Origin: Pelagibius sp964472095
GTDB lineage: Bacteria > Pseudomonadota > Alphaproteobacteria > Kiloniellales > Kiloniellaceae
Direction: 5' to 3'
Length of the DNA stretch: 64,000 nucleotides
Assembly: GCA_964472095.1 (NCBI GenBank)
Contig: CAYYIV010000003.1
Location: 62,001-126,000, forward strand
In this document: positions 34,124-42,269 of the stretch, in pieces
Layout of the letters: each line of letters starts with the position of its first letter
How positions within the stretch are numbered: the first letter of the stretch is position 1
Made by a program: the position numbers and the translations under genes
The notes under the pieces: generated by a model
The model's input: only the letters and a program-made list of their open reading frames with translations
What the model was told of the DNA's origin: nothing
The model's database searches: none

Positions 34124-35038
34124 ATGCCGGGCAAAAGAGGGCCGGGGCGGCGAAGGTTGCCGTCCGGGGCCGCCAGATCTATCGATCGCCGTCAGTTGCT
34201 CGCCGGCCTGGCCGGTGCGGGCGCACTCGGTCTTTTGGCGCGGCCGGCGCTTGCCGATGCCCGGGAAGTGCGCTTCGGCCTCACACCGGTCTTTCTCAGC
34301 TCCGACCTGGAATTGCTGACCCAGCTCAGGGCCTACCTCTCGGGCAGCCTGGACCGCCCGGTCACCCTGGTCACGCGGCGGACCTACCAGGAGATCACCG
34401 CGCTGCTGCTCTCCGGCCAGCTCGATGCCGCCTGGATCTGCGGCTACCCCTTCATCCAGTATCGCGACCGTCTTTCCCTGGTGGCGGTTCCTGTCTGGCG
34501 CGGGCAGCCGCTCTACCAGTCCTATCTCATTGTCGACCGCGACCGGCCAGTGGCGGAAATCCGCGACCTGCGCGGCGACATCCACGCCTTCTCCGACCCG
34601 GACAGCAACTCCGGCCACCTGGTGACCCAGGCAGCCTTGGCGGAGCTGCGGGAGACGCCGGAGAGCTTCTTCGGCAAGACCTTCTTCACCTACTCGCACC
34701 GCAATGTGGTGCGCGCCGTCGCTTCCGGCCTGGCGGAGAGCGGCAGTGTCGACGGCTATGTCTGGGAGGTCATGTCGGAGCTCGAACCGGAGCTGACGGG
34801 CAGGACCCGCGTGGTCCGCCAGTCGGAGTGGCTCGGCTTCCCGCCGATCGCCTGTGCGAGGCCGGCCGAGCACACGGCCCTGGCTGCCGATATCCGCCGC
34901 GCGCTGGTCGCGATGGGCGAGGAACCGGCAGGCCGGAAGGTGCTCGACCTCTTGCGTCTCGACGGCTTCACCCCCGGTGACGCGAGCCTCTTCGACGGCA
35001 TCGCGCAGAACTACGACCTGGTGCGGAGCCTCGGATGA
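34124..35038 (+). CDS. aioX: AioX, periplasmic As(III)-sensing binding protein
   Basis: PhnD-like periplasmic binding protein of 304 residues, placed immediately before a sensor kinase and regulator, the arrangement of aioXSR. In Agrobacterium AioX binds arsenite through a conserved Cys and triggers AioS. Here the matching Cys106 lies in LDAAWICGYPFIQYRDR. The N-terminus has a twin-arginine-like signal (SIDRRQLLAGLAGAGALGLL). Further family segments are EVRFGLTPVFLSSD and SDPDSNSGHLVTQAAL. Ribosome site GGGAGAGA precedes the ATG; the stop overlaps aioS by four bases. It is a distant paralogue of the transporter binding protein at 27849. Confidence 0.9.
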   Translation: MPGKRGPGRRRLPSGAARSIDRRQLLAGLAGAGALGLLARPALADAREVRFGLTPVFLSSDLELLTQLRAYLSGSLDRPVTLVTRRTYQEITALLLSGQLDAAWICGYPFIQYRDRLSLVAVPVWRGQPLYQSYLIVDRDRPVAEIRDLRGDIHAFSDPDSNSGHLVTQAALAELRETPESFFGKTFFTYSHRNVVRAVASGLAESGSVDGYVWEVMSELEPELTGRTRVVRQSEWLGFPPIACARPAEHTALAADIRRALVAMGEEPAGRKVLDLLRLDGFTPGDASLFDGIAQNYDLVRSLG

Positions 35039-36495
35039 CGGCGGCTCTCGGCAAATTTCGAGCCATGCCCGTCACCCTCAAGGTGCCGCTCATGGTGGTT
35101 GCCCTCATGGTCGCTGTCAGCGCCATCTTCTCCAACCAGGTGCTGTTGCGCCTCTCCGCGACGCAGGAGCGCCATCTCGAGGAGCTGACGGGTGCCTATC
35201 TCGACGGCCTCTCGGCGTCCATCGTTCCCCATGTGCTGCGCGAGGACATCTGGGAAGTCTTCGACCAGCTCGACCGCACGCGGCACGCCTATGTCGGCCT
35301 GAGCGCCGTTCACGCCATCGTCGCCGAACCGGACGGAACGGTGCTCGCAGCCTCGGAGCCCCACCTCTTTCCCTCGCAGACAATGGTGCCGGAAAGCCTG
35401 GCGGCGCGTTTTTCCACCCGCGCTGAACTGGTGCTGGACGAGGACAGGGGGCGGGCCTTCATCCGCCGCGCCCTGTCCTACCAGGACCTTCCAGTCGGCT
35501 GGATCTACGGCGAGATCGACATCCGCGACCTGCTCGCCGAGCGCCGCGAGGTGCTGGCAGCCTTGGTGCTGACCAACATTGTGCTGACCCTCCTCCTCGC
35601 GGGTGCCGGCTATCTCGTCGTCCGGCACATGATCCGGCCGCTCGACACCCTCGCAGAGCACCTCGATCGAGGCCGCGGCGGCCGCATGGAGCCTATCCCG
35701 GAGAGCAGGATCGGCCGCGGGCACAGCGAGTTCGGCCGTCTGTTCCGCCGCTACAACGCGCTGGTTCAGGCGGTGAACCAGCGGGAGGAGCTGGCGGCGC
35801 GCCTCGCCGACGAGGAACGCATGGCCAGCCTCGGCAAGCTCGCTTCCGGAATGGCGCACGAGATCAACAATCCCCTGGGCGGCATGTTCAATGCCATCGA
35901 CACCCTCGAGCATCACGGCGACGATCCGGCCGTGCGCCGCAGTTCGCTGGACCTGCTGAAGCGCGGCCTGCTCGGCATCCGCGACGTCGTGCGCGCCGCC
36001 CTGGTCACTTACAAGAGCGGCGCTTCGAGGCAGCCTTTGCAGCCCTCCGAACTGGACGATCTGCGCTTTCTGGTACGCCCCGAGGTGGTTCGCCGGCAGC
36101 TGACCCTGATGTGGAATACAGAGCTGTCCGGTATGCTGCCGTTGCCGGCCGGGCCGGTCCGCCAGTCGGTCCTCAATCTGCTGCTGAACGCCTGCGCCGC
36201 ATCGCCGCTGGGCGGGCGCGTGGGCTTTACGGCCGGCGTCCGGGACGGCGCGCTCGTCATCCGGGTGAGCGACCAAGGGCCCGGCATGCCGGCCGCTGTC
36301 GCTGCCATTCTGGAGAGCGACGGCAGGATAGAGCCGCCGCCCGGAGAGGGGACCGGGCTCGGAGCCTGGATGGTCAGCCGGCTGGTGCGCGAGCTCGACG
36401 GACGGGTCCGTGTAAGTCTGCTGCCGGAGGGAGGGACCGCGGTCGAGATCGCGATCCCCGTCAACGAGGAAGGTGCGATACGCCATGTTGCATGA
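35035..36495 (+). CDS. aioS: AioS sensor histidine kinase
   Basis: Membrane sensor kinase of 486 residues. Helix 1 spans residues ~15-36, a periplasmic domain ~37-173, helix 2 ~174-198, HAMP linker to ~250, then the phosphoacceptor His275 in GKLASGMAHEINNPLGGMFN. The N box (LNLLLNACAASPLGGRV), G1 box (VSDQGPGMP) and G2 box (GEGTGLGAWMVSRL) are present. It should respond to AioX-As(III) and phosphorylate AioR. Coupled to aioX by a four-base overlap and overlapping aioR. Confidence 0.92.
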   Translation: MTAALGKFRAMPVTLKVPLMVVALMVAVSAIFSNQVLLRLSATQERHLEELTGAYLDGLSASIVPHVLREDIWEVFDQLDRTRHAYVGLSAVHAIVAEPDGTVLAASEPHLFPSQTMVPESLAARFSTRAELVLDEDRGRAFIRRALSYQDLPVGWIYGEIDIRDLLAERREVLAALVLTNIVLTLLLAGAGYLVVRHMIRPLDTLAEHLDRGRGGRMEPIPESRIGRGHSEFGRLFRRYNALVQAVNQREELAARLADEERMASLGKLASGMAHEINNPLGGMFNAIDTLEHHGDDPAVRRSSLDLLKRGLLGIRDVVRAALVTYKSGASRQPLQPSELDDLRFLVRPEVVRRQLTLMWNTELSGMLPLPAGPVRQSVLNLLLNACAASPLGGRVGFTAGVRDGALVIRVSDQGPGMPAAVAAILESDGRIEPPPGEGTGLGAWMVSRLVRELDGRVRVSLLPEGGTAVEIAIPVNEEGAIRHVA

Positions 36496-37831
36496 GAACT
36501 GCGGGAAGGGATGCCGGATCGGCGTCGTGGAGGACGATCCGGTGATGGGCGAGTCGCTTCTGCAACGCCTGAGCCTGGAAGGCTGTCACGTCGACTGGTG
36601 GACCACCGGGCGCGAGGCGATCGCCGGCCTGCGCAAGCTGGAGCACGACCTGGTGATCTGCGACATCCGGCTGCCGGACATGGACGGCGGCACGCTGTTC
36701 CGCGAGGCGGTTAGCGAAGAGAATGCCCCGCCGTTCTTCTTCATCACGGCCTACGGCGAGATCGACCAGGCGGTGGCGCTGATGCGCGCCGGCGCCAGCG
36801 ACTACCTGACCAAGCCCTTTGCCATGGACGACTTCCTCGGCAGAGTGAAGGCCCTGCTGGGCCGCAAAGAGCGGCTGGAAGTCTCGGAGCCGACGCTGGG
36901 GACGAGCGATGCCATGCGCGGCGTGGAGCATCTTCTCCGCCGCGTCGCGGACCTCGACAGCGCCCTCTTGATCACCGGCGAGACGGGAGCCGGCAAGGAG
37001 GTCTGTGCCCGCTTCGTCCACCAGATCTCGCCGGTCTCGTCACAGCCCTTCATGGCGGTCAACTGCGCGGCGATTCCGGACGACCTCCTTGAGAGCGAGC
37101 TCTTCGGTCACGAGAAGGGCGCCTTCACGGGCGCCCAGGCCCGTCATCTCGGTTACGCGGAGCGGGCCAAGGCGGGCGTGCTGTTCCTCGACGAGGTCGG
37201 CGACATGCCCCTGCCGCTGCAGGCCAAGCTGCTGCGCCTGCTGGAGCACCGCTCCTTCTACCGCGTGGGTGGCGAGCGGCCGGTGCGCTTCGAGGCGCGC
37301 CTCGTCTGCGCCACCAACCAGGATCTGGAGGCCGCGGTGCGGCGCGGCGATTTCCGCGAGGATCTGTTCTTCCGCATCAACGTCATCCCGGTGGCCGTGC
37401 CGCCCCTGCGCGAACGTCAGGCCGACATCTCGATGCTGCTGCATCGCTTCGTGCACGACTTCGCCGCCCTGATGGGCCGCGAGGTGGAGGGGGTGAGCGC
37501 CCTGGCGGAGGAAGCGGCCCTGGCGCACGACTGGCCGGGCAACGTCCGCGAGCTGCGCAACCGGGTCGAGCGCGCGGTCGCCCTGGCCCGCGGCGCGTGG
37601 ATCATGCCGGGCGATCTCTTCCCCGAAGTCGGCCGCTGGCGCGAGGGAACGGTTTCGGAGATGGCCTCGCTCGCCGAGGTGAAGGATGCCGCCGAACGGC
37701 GCCAGATCCTGCGCGCGCTGCAGGCGACCGAGGGGCAGGTCATGAAGGCGGCCGAGCTGCTCGGCGTGTCGCGCACGACCCTGTGGGAGAAGATGCGCCG
37801 CCTGAAGATCGAGGCGGGTTCCGCCGCCTGA
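36485..37831 (+). CDS. aioR: AioR, sigma-54-dependent response regulator
   Basis: NtrC-type regulator of 448 residues. Receiver domain 10-120 with phosphoacceptor Asp60 (VICDIRLPDMDG) and Lys110 (YLTKPF). AAA+ domain with Walker A GETGAGKE (~165-172), GAFTGA loop (212-217) that contacts sigma-54, and Walker B VLFLDEVGDM. Fis-type HTH at the end (AAELLGVSRTTLWEKMRRL). ATG at 36485 fits GAGGAAGG upstream better than the GTG at 36473. Just downstream lie two palindromes and a sigma-54 promoter in front of aioB, its evident target. Confidence 0.93.
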   Translation: MLHENCGKGCRIGVVEDDPVMGESLLQRLSLEGCHVDWWTTGREAIAGLRKLEHDLVICDIRLPDMDGGTLFREAVSEENAPPFFFITAYGEIDQAVALMRAGASDYLTKPFAMDDFLGRVKALLGRKERLEVSEPTLGTSDAMRGVEHLLRRVADLDSALLITGETGAGKEVCARFVHQISPVSSQPFMAVNCAAIPDDLLESELFGHEKGAFTGAQARHLGYAERAKAGVLFLDEVGDMPLPLQAKLLRLLEHRSFYRVGGERPVRFEARLVCATNQDLEAAVRRGDFREDLFFRINVIPVAVPPLRERQADISMLLHRFVHDFAALMGREVEGVSALAEEAALAHDWPGNVRELRNRVERAVALARGAWIMPGDLFPEVGRWREGTVSEMASLAEVKDAAERRQILRALQATEGQVMKAAELLGVSRTTLWEKMRRLKIEAGSAA

Positions 37832-37832
37832 C

Positions 37833-37880
37833 GTTCGGAAATCCGAACGCCACGACCACCCCCGGTTCGCATATCCGGAC
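37833..37880 (+). promoter_or_regulatory. Two tandem palindromes, candidate AioR enhancer sites
   Basis: GTTCGGAAATCCGAAC at 37833-37848 is a perfect inverted repeat (6-bp arms, 4-base centre), and GTTCGCATATCCGGAC at 37865-37880 is a close second copy. Their centres are 32 bp apart, about three helical turns, so dimers would sit on one face. They lie 62-110 bp upstream of the sigma-54 -24 element of aioB, the normal place for NtrC-type enhancers. The first starts two bases after the aioR stop. Confidence 0.75.
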
Positions 37881-37941
37881 GGCGTCCCGCGGGGCGCGTC
37901 GACAAGCCCCTGAAATCCATCGATTAGCCGGAGTCTTCCCT

Positions 37942-37957
37942 TGGCACGGGGGTTGCG
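37942..37957 (+). promoter_or_regulatory. Sigma-54 promoter of aioBA
   Basis: TGGCACGGGGGTTGCG: GG at 37943-37944 and GC at 37955-37956 with exactly ten bases between, and full TGGCACG and TTGC boxes. Transcription should begin near 37968, leaving a leader of about 28 bases with GGGAGGG (37984-37990) before the aioB ATG. Confidence 0.93.
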
Positions 37958-37995
37958 TCTGCTGGCGCACAAACAAAGCCCAAGGGAGGGAATCA

Positions 37996-38517
37996 ATGCC
38001 CAAGTGTGATCGCCTGGTCGACGTCGGTCGACGACAGTTTCTCCGCGGCAGCGCGGCAACCGCGGCGGGCGCCGTCGCGGTCGCCGTGGCGCCGACGGCA
38101 CCGGCCAAGGCCGCCGGCGCGGCCAGGGTCGACTATCCGTCGTCCCGTCTCGCCAACGTGAAGGATCTCAAGACCAACGAGCCGTTCGACATTCTCTATC
38201 CCGACGCGGACGCGCCGGGCGTTCTCCTGAAGTTCGGCGCCCGCGTCGAAGGCGGCGTCGGGCCGGACGCCGATATCGTCGGCTTCACCATCATCTGTCC
38301 GCACAAGGGCTTTCCGCTCGCCTATTCCACGGAGAAGCGCACCCTCAACTGCCCCGGCCACTACTCGGTCTTCGATCCCGAAAAGGGCGGCCAGCAGGTC
38401 TGGGGTCAGGCGACGCAGAATCTGCCGCAGTACGTGCTGCGGGTGGACGACAAGGGCGACATCTACGCCGAGGGCGTCGATGAACTGCTCTACGGCCGCC
38501 TGTCCAACGTGCTCTGA
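37996..38517 (+). CDS. aioB: Arsenite oxidase small (Rieske) subunit, Tat-exported
   Basis: Rieske subunit of 173 residues. Twin-arginine signal VGRRQFLRGSAATAAGAVAV carries the folded AioAB pair to the periplasm. Cluster ligands are C101-x-H103 and C119-x2-H122 (CPHKGF ... NCPGH), with exactly 15 residues between H103 and C119. The two cysteines that form a disulfide in the Alcaligenes protein are Phe106 and Gly121 here, as in Rhizobium NT-26, which is expected to lower the redox potential. It passes electrons from AioA to a cytochrome. It lies directly behind the sigma-54 promoter and 11 bases before aioA. Confidence 0.95.
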   Translation: MPKCDRLVDVGRRQFLRGSAATAAGAVAVAVAPTAPAKAAGAARVDYPSSRLANVKDLKTNEPFDILYPDADAPGVLLKFGARVEGGVGPDADIVGFTIICPHKGFPLAYSTEKRTLNCPGHYSVFDPEKGGQQVWGQATQNLPQYVLRVDDKGDIYAEGVDELLYGRLSNVL

Positions 38518-38528
38518 GGGAGGAAACC

Positions 38529-41066
38529 ATGGCTTTCAAGCGACAGATCGACCGCCTGCCCATCGTCCCGGCAGACGCCAAGAAGCACAACGTCACCTGC
38601 CACTACTGCATCGTCGGCTGCGGCTATCATGCCTACAGCTGGCCGGTGAACAAGCAGGGCGGCACCGCGCCCGGCCAGAACGCCTTCGGCGTCGAACTCT
38701 CCGAGCAGCAGCCGGCCGAGACTGAGGCCTGGTATGCGCCCTCGATGTACAACATCGTCAAGCAGGACGGCAAAGACGTCCATCTGGTCATCAAGCCCGA
38801 CCCGGATTGCGTGGTCAATTCGGGCCTCGGCTCGGTCCGTGGCGGCCGCATGGCCGAGATGCGCTACTCGACGGCGCGCAGCACCCAGCAGCAGCGCCTC
38901 ACCGAGCCGCTCATGTGGCGCTACGGCTCCTGGCAGCCGACCAGCTGGGATGATGCGCTGACCCTCGTCGCGCAGGTGACAGCCAAGGTCGTCGTCGACA
39001 AGGGCGAGGACGAGCTCATCGTCTCCATGTTCGACCACGGCGGCTCGGCCGGCGGCTACGAGAACACCTGGGGCACCGGCAAGCTCTACTTCGAATCGAT
39101 GAAGGTGAAGAACTGCCGCATCCACAATCGCCCGGCCTACAACTCGGAGGTCCATGCCACGCGCGACATGGGCGTGGGTGAGCTGAACAACGCCTACGAG
39201 GATGCCGAGCTCTGCGACACCATCGTCGCCGTCGGCACCAACTCGCTGGAGACCCAGACCAACTACTTCCTCAATCACTGGGTGCCCAACATGCGCGGCG
39301 CCACCATCGGCAAGAAGCAGCAGCTGATGCCGGACGAACCTCATGCGACGGCGAAGGTGATCATCATCGACCCGCGCCGCACGGTCACGGTCAATGCCTG
39401 CGAGGTGGAGGCGGGCAAGGAGAACGTGCTGCACCTGGCACTGAAGTCAGGCACTGACCTCGCCCTCTTCAACGCGATCTTCACTTACATCGCCGAGAAG
39501 GGCTGGGTGGACCGCGCGTTCATCGAGCAGCATACCCTGCGCGAGGCGACGACACGGCCGCCGCTCTATCCGGCGCGCGGCGTCGCGGACTCCAATCCTG
39601 GCCACCTCAGCAGCTTCGAGGACGCGGTGGAAGGCTGCCGCCTGTCCATTGATGAGGCTGCCGAGATCACCGGCCTCGATCCGGATGACATCGTGAAAGC
39701 GGCCGAGTGGATCGCCATGCCGAAGGAAGGCGGCAAGCGCCGCCGCACCATGATCGGCTACGAGAAGGGCATCATCTGGGGCAACGACAACTACCGCACC
39801 AACGGCGCCCTGGTGAACATCGCGCTGGCGACCGGCAACATCGGCCAGCTGGGCGGGGGCTGCGTGCGTATGGGCGGCCACCAGGAAGGCTACGTGCGGC
39901 CCTCCGACGCCCACGTCGGCAGGCCGGCGCCCTACGTCGACCAGATCCTCATCTCCGGCAAGGGCGGCGTGCACCACGTCTGGGCCTGCGACCACTACAA
40001 GACCACGCTGAACGCCACCGAGTTCAAGCGCGTCTACAACCGGCGCACCAATATGGTGAAGGAGGCCATGGATGCCGCCGCCGGCGGCACCCGCGAAGAC
40101 CTCGTGAACGCCATCGTCGCGGCGATCAACGGCGGCGGCCTCTTCGCCGTGCACGTGGACATCATCCACACCAAGATCGGTCAGGGCGCCCACGTGATCC
40201 TGCCGGCCGCCGAGTCCGGCGAGATGAACCTGACCTCCATGAACGGCGAGCGGCGCATGCGGCTGGTCGAACGCTACATGGACCCGCCGGGCTCCTCGAA
40301 GCCGGATTGCCTGATCGCCGCCAGCTTGGCCCAGCACATGGAGCGGGTGCTGCGCGAGATGGGGCAGGAGGCCTACGCAGATCAGTTCAAGGGCTACGAC
40401 TGGCAGACCGAGGAAGACGCCTTTATGGACGGCTACCACAAGCACGCCCACAATGGCGAAATGGTGACCTACGACCGCCTGCGGGCGCTGGGCAACAACG
40501 GCTTCCAGGAACCGGCCCAGCGGCTGGAGGGCGAGACCATCATCGGCACCGACCGCCTCTACACGGACGGCAACTTCTCCACCGATGACGGCCGGGCCCG
40601 CTTCATGGACGCGCCCTGGCGCGGCCTGCAGGCAGCTGGCAAGCAGCAGCAGAAAGATCGCCACGACTTCCTGATCAACAACGGGCGCGCCAACATCGCC
40701 TGGCAGAACGGCTTCCTCGATCAGGACAACGACTTCGTCATGGACCGCTTCCCCTATCCCTTCATCGAGATGAACCCGGAGGACATGGCGTCGCTCGGCA
40801 TCAAGGAGGGTGACCTGGTCGAGGTCTACAACGAGGCCGGCGCGACACAGGCGATGGCCTATCCGACGCCGACGGCGCGCAGGGGCGAGACCTTCATGAT
40901 GTTCGGCTGGCCGACCGGCCCGCAGGGCAACGTGGTGAACGCCGGCGTGAACGAGCTGGTGCTGCCCAACTACAAGCAGACCTGGGGCAACATCAGGAAG
41001 ATTGCCGACGCCCCCACCAGCGTGGCGCATCTCACCTTCAAGTCGAAGGAGTACAGCACGACCTGA
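38529..41066 (+). CDS. aioA: Arsenite oxidase large molybdopterin subunit
   Basis: Catalytic subunit of 845 residues, DMSO-reductase superfamily, oxidising As(III) to As(V) at a bis-MGD molybdenum site. The [3Fe-4S] ligands are C24, C27 and C31 (TCHYCIVGCGYH), with no fourth Cys, as in known AioA. Further family segments: MFDHGGSAGGYENTWGTGKL, MIGYEKGIIWGNDNYRTNGA, GGGCVRMGGHQEGYVRPSDA and the C-terminal GWPTGPQGNVVNAGVNELVL. It has no signal of its own and is co-exported with AioB. Size equals characterised enzymes. A long perfect hairpin follows the stop. Confidence 0.97.
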   Translation: MAFKRQIDRLPIVPADAKKHNVTCHYCIVGCGYHAYSWPVNKQGGTAPGQNAFGVELSEQQPAETEAWYAPSMYNIVKQDGKDVHLVIKPDPDCVVNSGLGSVRGGRMAEMRYSTARSTQQQRLTEPLMWRYGSWQPTSWDDALTLVAQVTAKVVVDKGEDELIVSMFDHGGSAGGYENTWGTGKLYFESMKVKNCRIHNRPAYNSEVHATRDMGVGELNNAYEDAELCDTIVAVGTNSLETQTNYFLNHWVPNMRGATIGKKQQLMPDEPHATAKVIIIDPRRTVTVNACEVEAGKENVLHLALKSGTDLALFNAIFTYIAEKGWVDRAFIEQHTLREATTRPPLYPARGVADSNPGHLSSFEDAVEGCRLSIDEAAEITGLDPDDIVKAAEWIAMPKEGGKRRRTMIGYEKGIIWGNDNYRTNGALVNIALATGNIGQLGGGCVRMGGHQEGYVRPSDAHVGRPAPYVDQILISGKGGVHHVWACDHYKTTLNATEFKRVYNRRTNMVKEAMDAAAGGTREDLVNAIVAAINGGGLFAVHVDIIHTKIGQGAHVILPAAESGEMNLTSMNGERRMRLVERYMDPPGSSKPDCLIAASLAQHMERVLREMGQEAYADQFKGYDWQTEEDAFMDGYHKHAHNGEMVTYDRLRALGNNGFQEPAQRLEGETIIGTDRLYTDGNFSTDDGRARFMDAPWRGLQAAGKQQQKDRHDFLINNGRANIAWQNGFLDQDNDFVMDRFPYPFIEMNPEDMASLGIKEGDLVEVYNEAGATQAMAYPTPTARRGETFMMFGWPTGPQGNVVNAGVNELVLPNYKQTWGNIRKIADAPTSVAHLTFKSKEYSTT

Positions 41067-41073
41067 GGCGACC

Positions 41074-41113
41074 TTTCCGGAACCCCCTGGCGGTAACCAG
41101 GGGGTTCCGGAAA
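41074..41113. terminator. Strong hairpin between aioA and the convergent arsC2
   Basis: Perfect 17-bp stem (left arm 41074-41090, right arm 41097-41113; core CCGGAACCCCCTGG) with a six-base loop CGGTAA. It lies eight bases after the aioA stop and 57 bases from the end of the convergent arsC2, so it probably serves both transcripts. There is no T run on either side. Confidence 0.75.
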
Positions 41114-41169
41114 TTCAATAGACCGGCGGCTTGTCGAACCCGGCCGGTCCGCGCCGCCGCTTGCCGCCT

Positions 41170-41682
41170 TCAGGCCGTATCGGGCAGCTTCTGGCCGATC
41201 TCGTCGAGCCGCCGCTGCAGGCTCAGCTTGTCGAGCGAGCGCAGCGGGAGATTGCTGAAGATGCTGATGCGGTTGAACAGCATGCGAAAGGCGTCGTGGA
41301 AGGCCGCGTAGCGCTCCACCTCCGTGCCCTCGACCAGGGCGGGGTCGGGCAGGCCCCAGTGGGCGGTCATCGGCTGGCCCGGCCAGACCGGGCAGACCTC
41401 GTTGGCCGCGTTGTCGCAGACCGTGAACACGAAATCGAGCTTCGGGGCCGCGGGTCCGCTGAATTCCTCCCAGCTCTTGGAGCGGAACTGCTCCGTCGGG
41501 AAGTTCCCCTTGCGCAGGATGTTCAAGGCGATGGGATGAACCGAGCCGCGCGGCATGCTGCCGGCGCTGAAGGCCGTGAACTTGCCCAGGCCCTCGCGAT
41601 TGAGGATGGCTTCGGCGAGGATGCTGCGGGCGGAATTGCCGGTGCAGAGAAACAGGACATTCAACTTTCTTTGCGCTTCCAT
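41170..41682 (-). CDS. arsC: Arsenate reductase, low-molecular-weight phosphatase type
   Basis: Protein of 170 residues with the LMW-PTP active-site loop FLCTGNSARS (C-x5-R) near the N-terminus and the general-acid region HWGLPDPALVEG. Such enzymes reduce arsenate through a Cys cascade with thioredoxin or mycothiol/glutathione. Later cysteines are in FVFTVCDNAANEVCPVWPGQ. ATG at 41682 is preceded by GGAGGG; a second ATG four codons earlier is possible. It lies 16 bases downstream of arsR2. It is unrelated by fold to the arsC at 32848, so the island carries both reductase types. Confidence 0.9.
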   Translation of the reverse strand: MEAQRKLNVLFLCTGNSARSILAEAILNREGLGKFTAFSAGSMPRGSVHPIALNILRKGNFPTEQFRSKSWEEFSGPAAPKLDFVFTVCDNAANEVCPVWPGQPMTAHWGLPDPALVEGTEVERYAAFHDAFRMLFNRISIFSNLPLRSLDKLSLQRRLDEIGQKLPDTA

Positions 41683-41698
41683 GGGTCCCTCCATGACG

Positions 41699-42073
41699 TC
41701 AGTTTCGAACCGCTCGAGGTTTGTTTTCAGGCGGTCCGCCGCAGCAGGCCGGCAGCACCGCGTCCAGCAACGGCGCGCAGACTTCCGCACGGCCCTGGCA
41801 GCAGTCTTCCAGGAGAAAGGCGAGGAGATCCCGCACGCCGGTAAGATCCACAGCGTAGATCACCGAACGCCCCTGGCGTTCCGACCCTACGAGCCCTGCC
41901 TGCTGCAGAATGCCCAGATGCGATGACATGGTGTTGTGCGGGATGCCGAGGCTGCGTGCGATCGCACCGGCCGGACGACCGTCTTCGCCGGCCTCGATCA
42001 GCAGCCGGAAGACCCGTAACCGGCTTTCCTGGGCGAGGGCACTGAGGCAGGCCGTGGCTGTTTTTATTTCCAT
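41699..42073 (-). CDS. arsR: ArsR-family repressor 2
   Basis: Repressor of 124 residues beginning MEIKTATACLSALAQESRLR. The winged helix reads GAIARSLGIPHNTMSSHLGI, LQQAGLVGSERQGRSV. There is no CxC in the recognition helix; instead Cys pairs lie near the C-terminus (LEDCCQGRAEVCAPL and LPACCGG), the pattern of ArsR proteins whose As(III) site evolved in the C-terminal helix. The open frame extends 123 codons further upstream, but ATG at 42073 lies at the edge of a perfect operator-like palindrome and gives the family length. Operon with arsC2. Confidence 0.88.
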   Translation of the reverse strand: MEIKTATACLSALAQESRLRVFRLLIEAGEDGRPAGAIARSLGIPHNTMSSHLGILQQAGLVGSERQGRSVIYAVDLTGVRDLLAFLLEDCCQGRAEVCAPLLDAVLPACCGGPPENKPRAVRN

Positions 42074-42095
42074 ATGTCGAGACTTATCGACATAT
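42072..42095 (-). promoter_or_regulatory. Palindromic operator at the arsR2 start
   Basis: ATATGTCGA (42072-42080) and TCGACATAT (42087-42095) form perfect 9-bp arms around GACTTA. The palindrome overlaps the arsR2 start codon, as expected for an autorepressor. A half-site ATCGACAT recurs at 42225-42232, close to the divergent chrA start. Confidence 0.75.
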
Positions 42096-42189
42096 AAGAG
42101 TTTGTCAAGCCTGTCGCTGTTGCAAAGGACGAGGGGAGCGAGGTCGTCGGCGCACCGCGCTGGCGCCGAAGCCTGCCGGCTCTGATGCC

Positions 42190-42209
42190 GTTGCTCTTTG
42201 TTGCTCTTT
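42190..42209 (+). repeat. Tandem 10-bp repeat upstream of chrA
   Basis: GTTGCTCTTT is present twice in direct succession, 61 bases before the chrA start and between the arsR2 operator and chrA. It may affect promoter spacing or be a by-product of slippage. Confidence 0.6.
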
Positions 42210-42269
42210 CGATCGAATGCCGATATCGACATCCGGTAAATCGGGGAACAAGCGAGAAGAATCGACCAC

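Noticed and set aside
39447..41030. 527-codon minus-strand frame opposite aioA
   Set aside because: Antisense shadow of arsenite oxidase; no ribosome site or motif.
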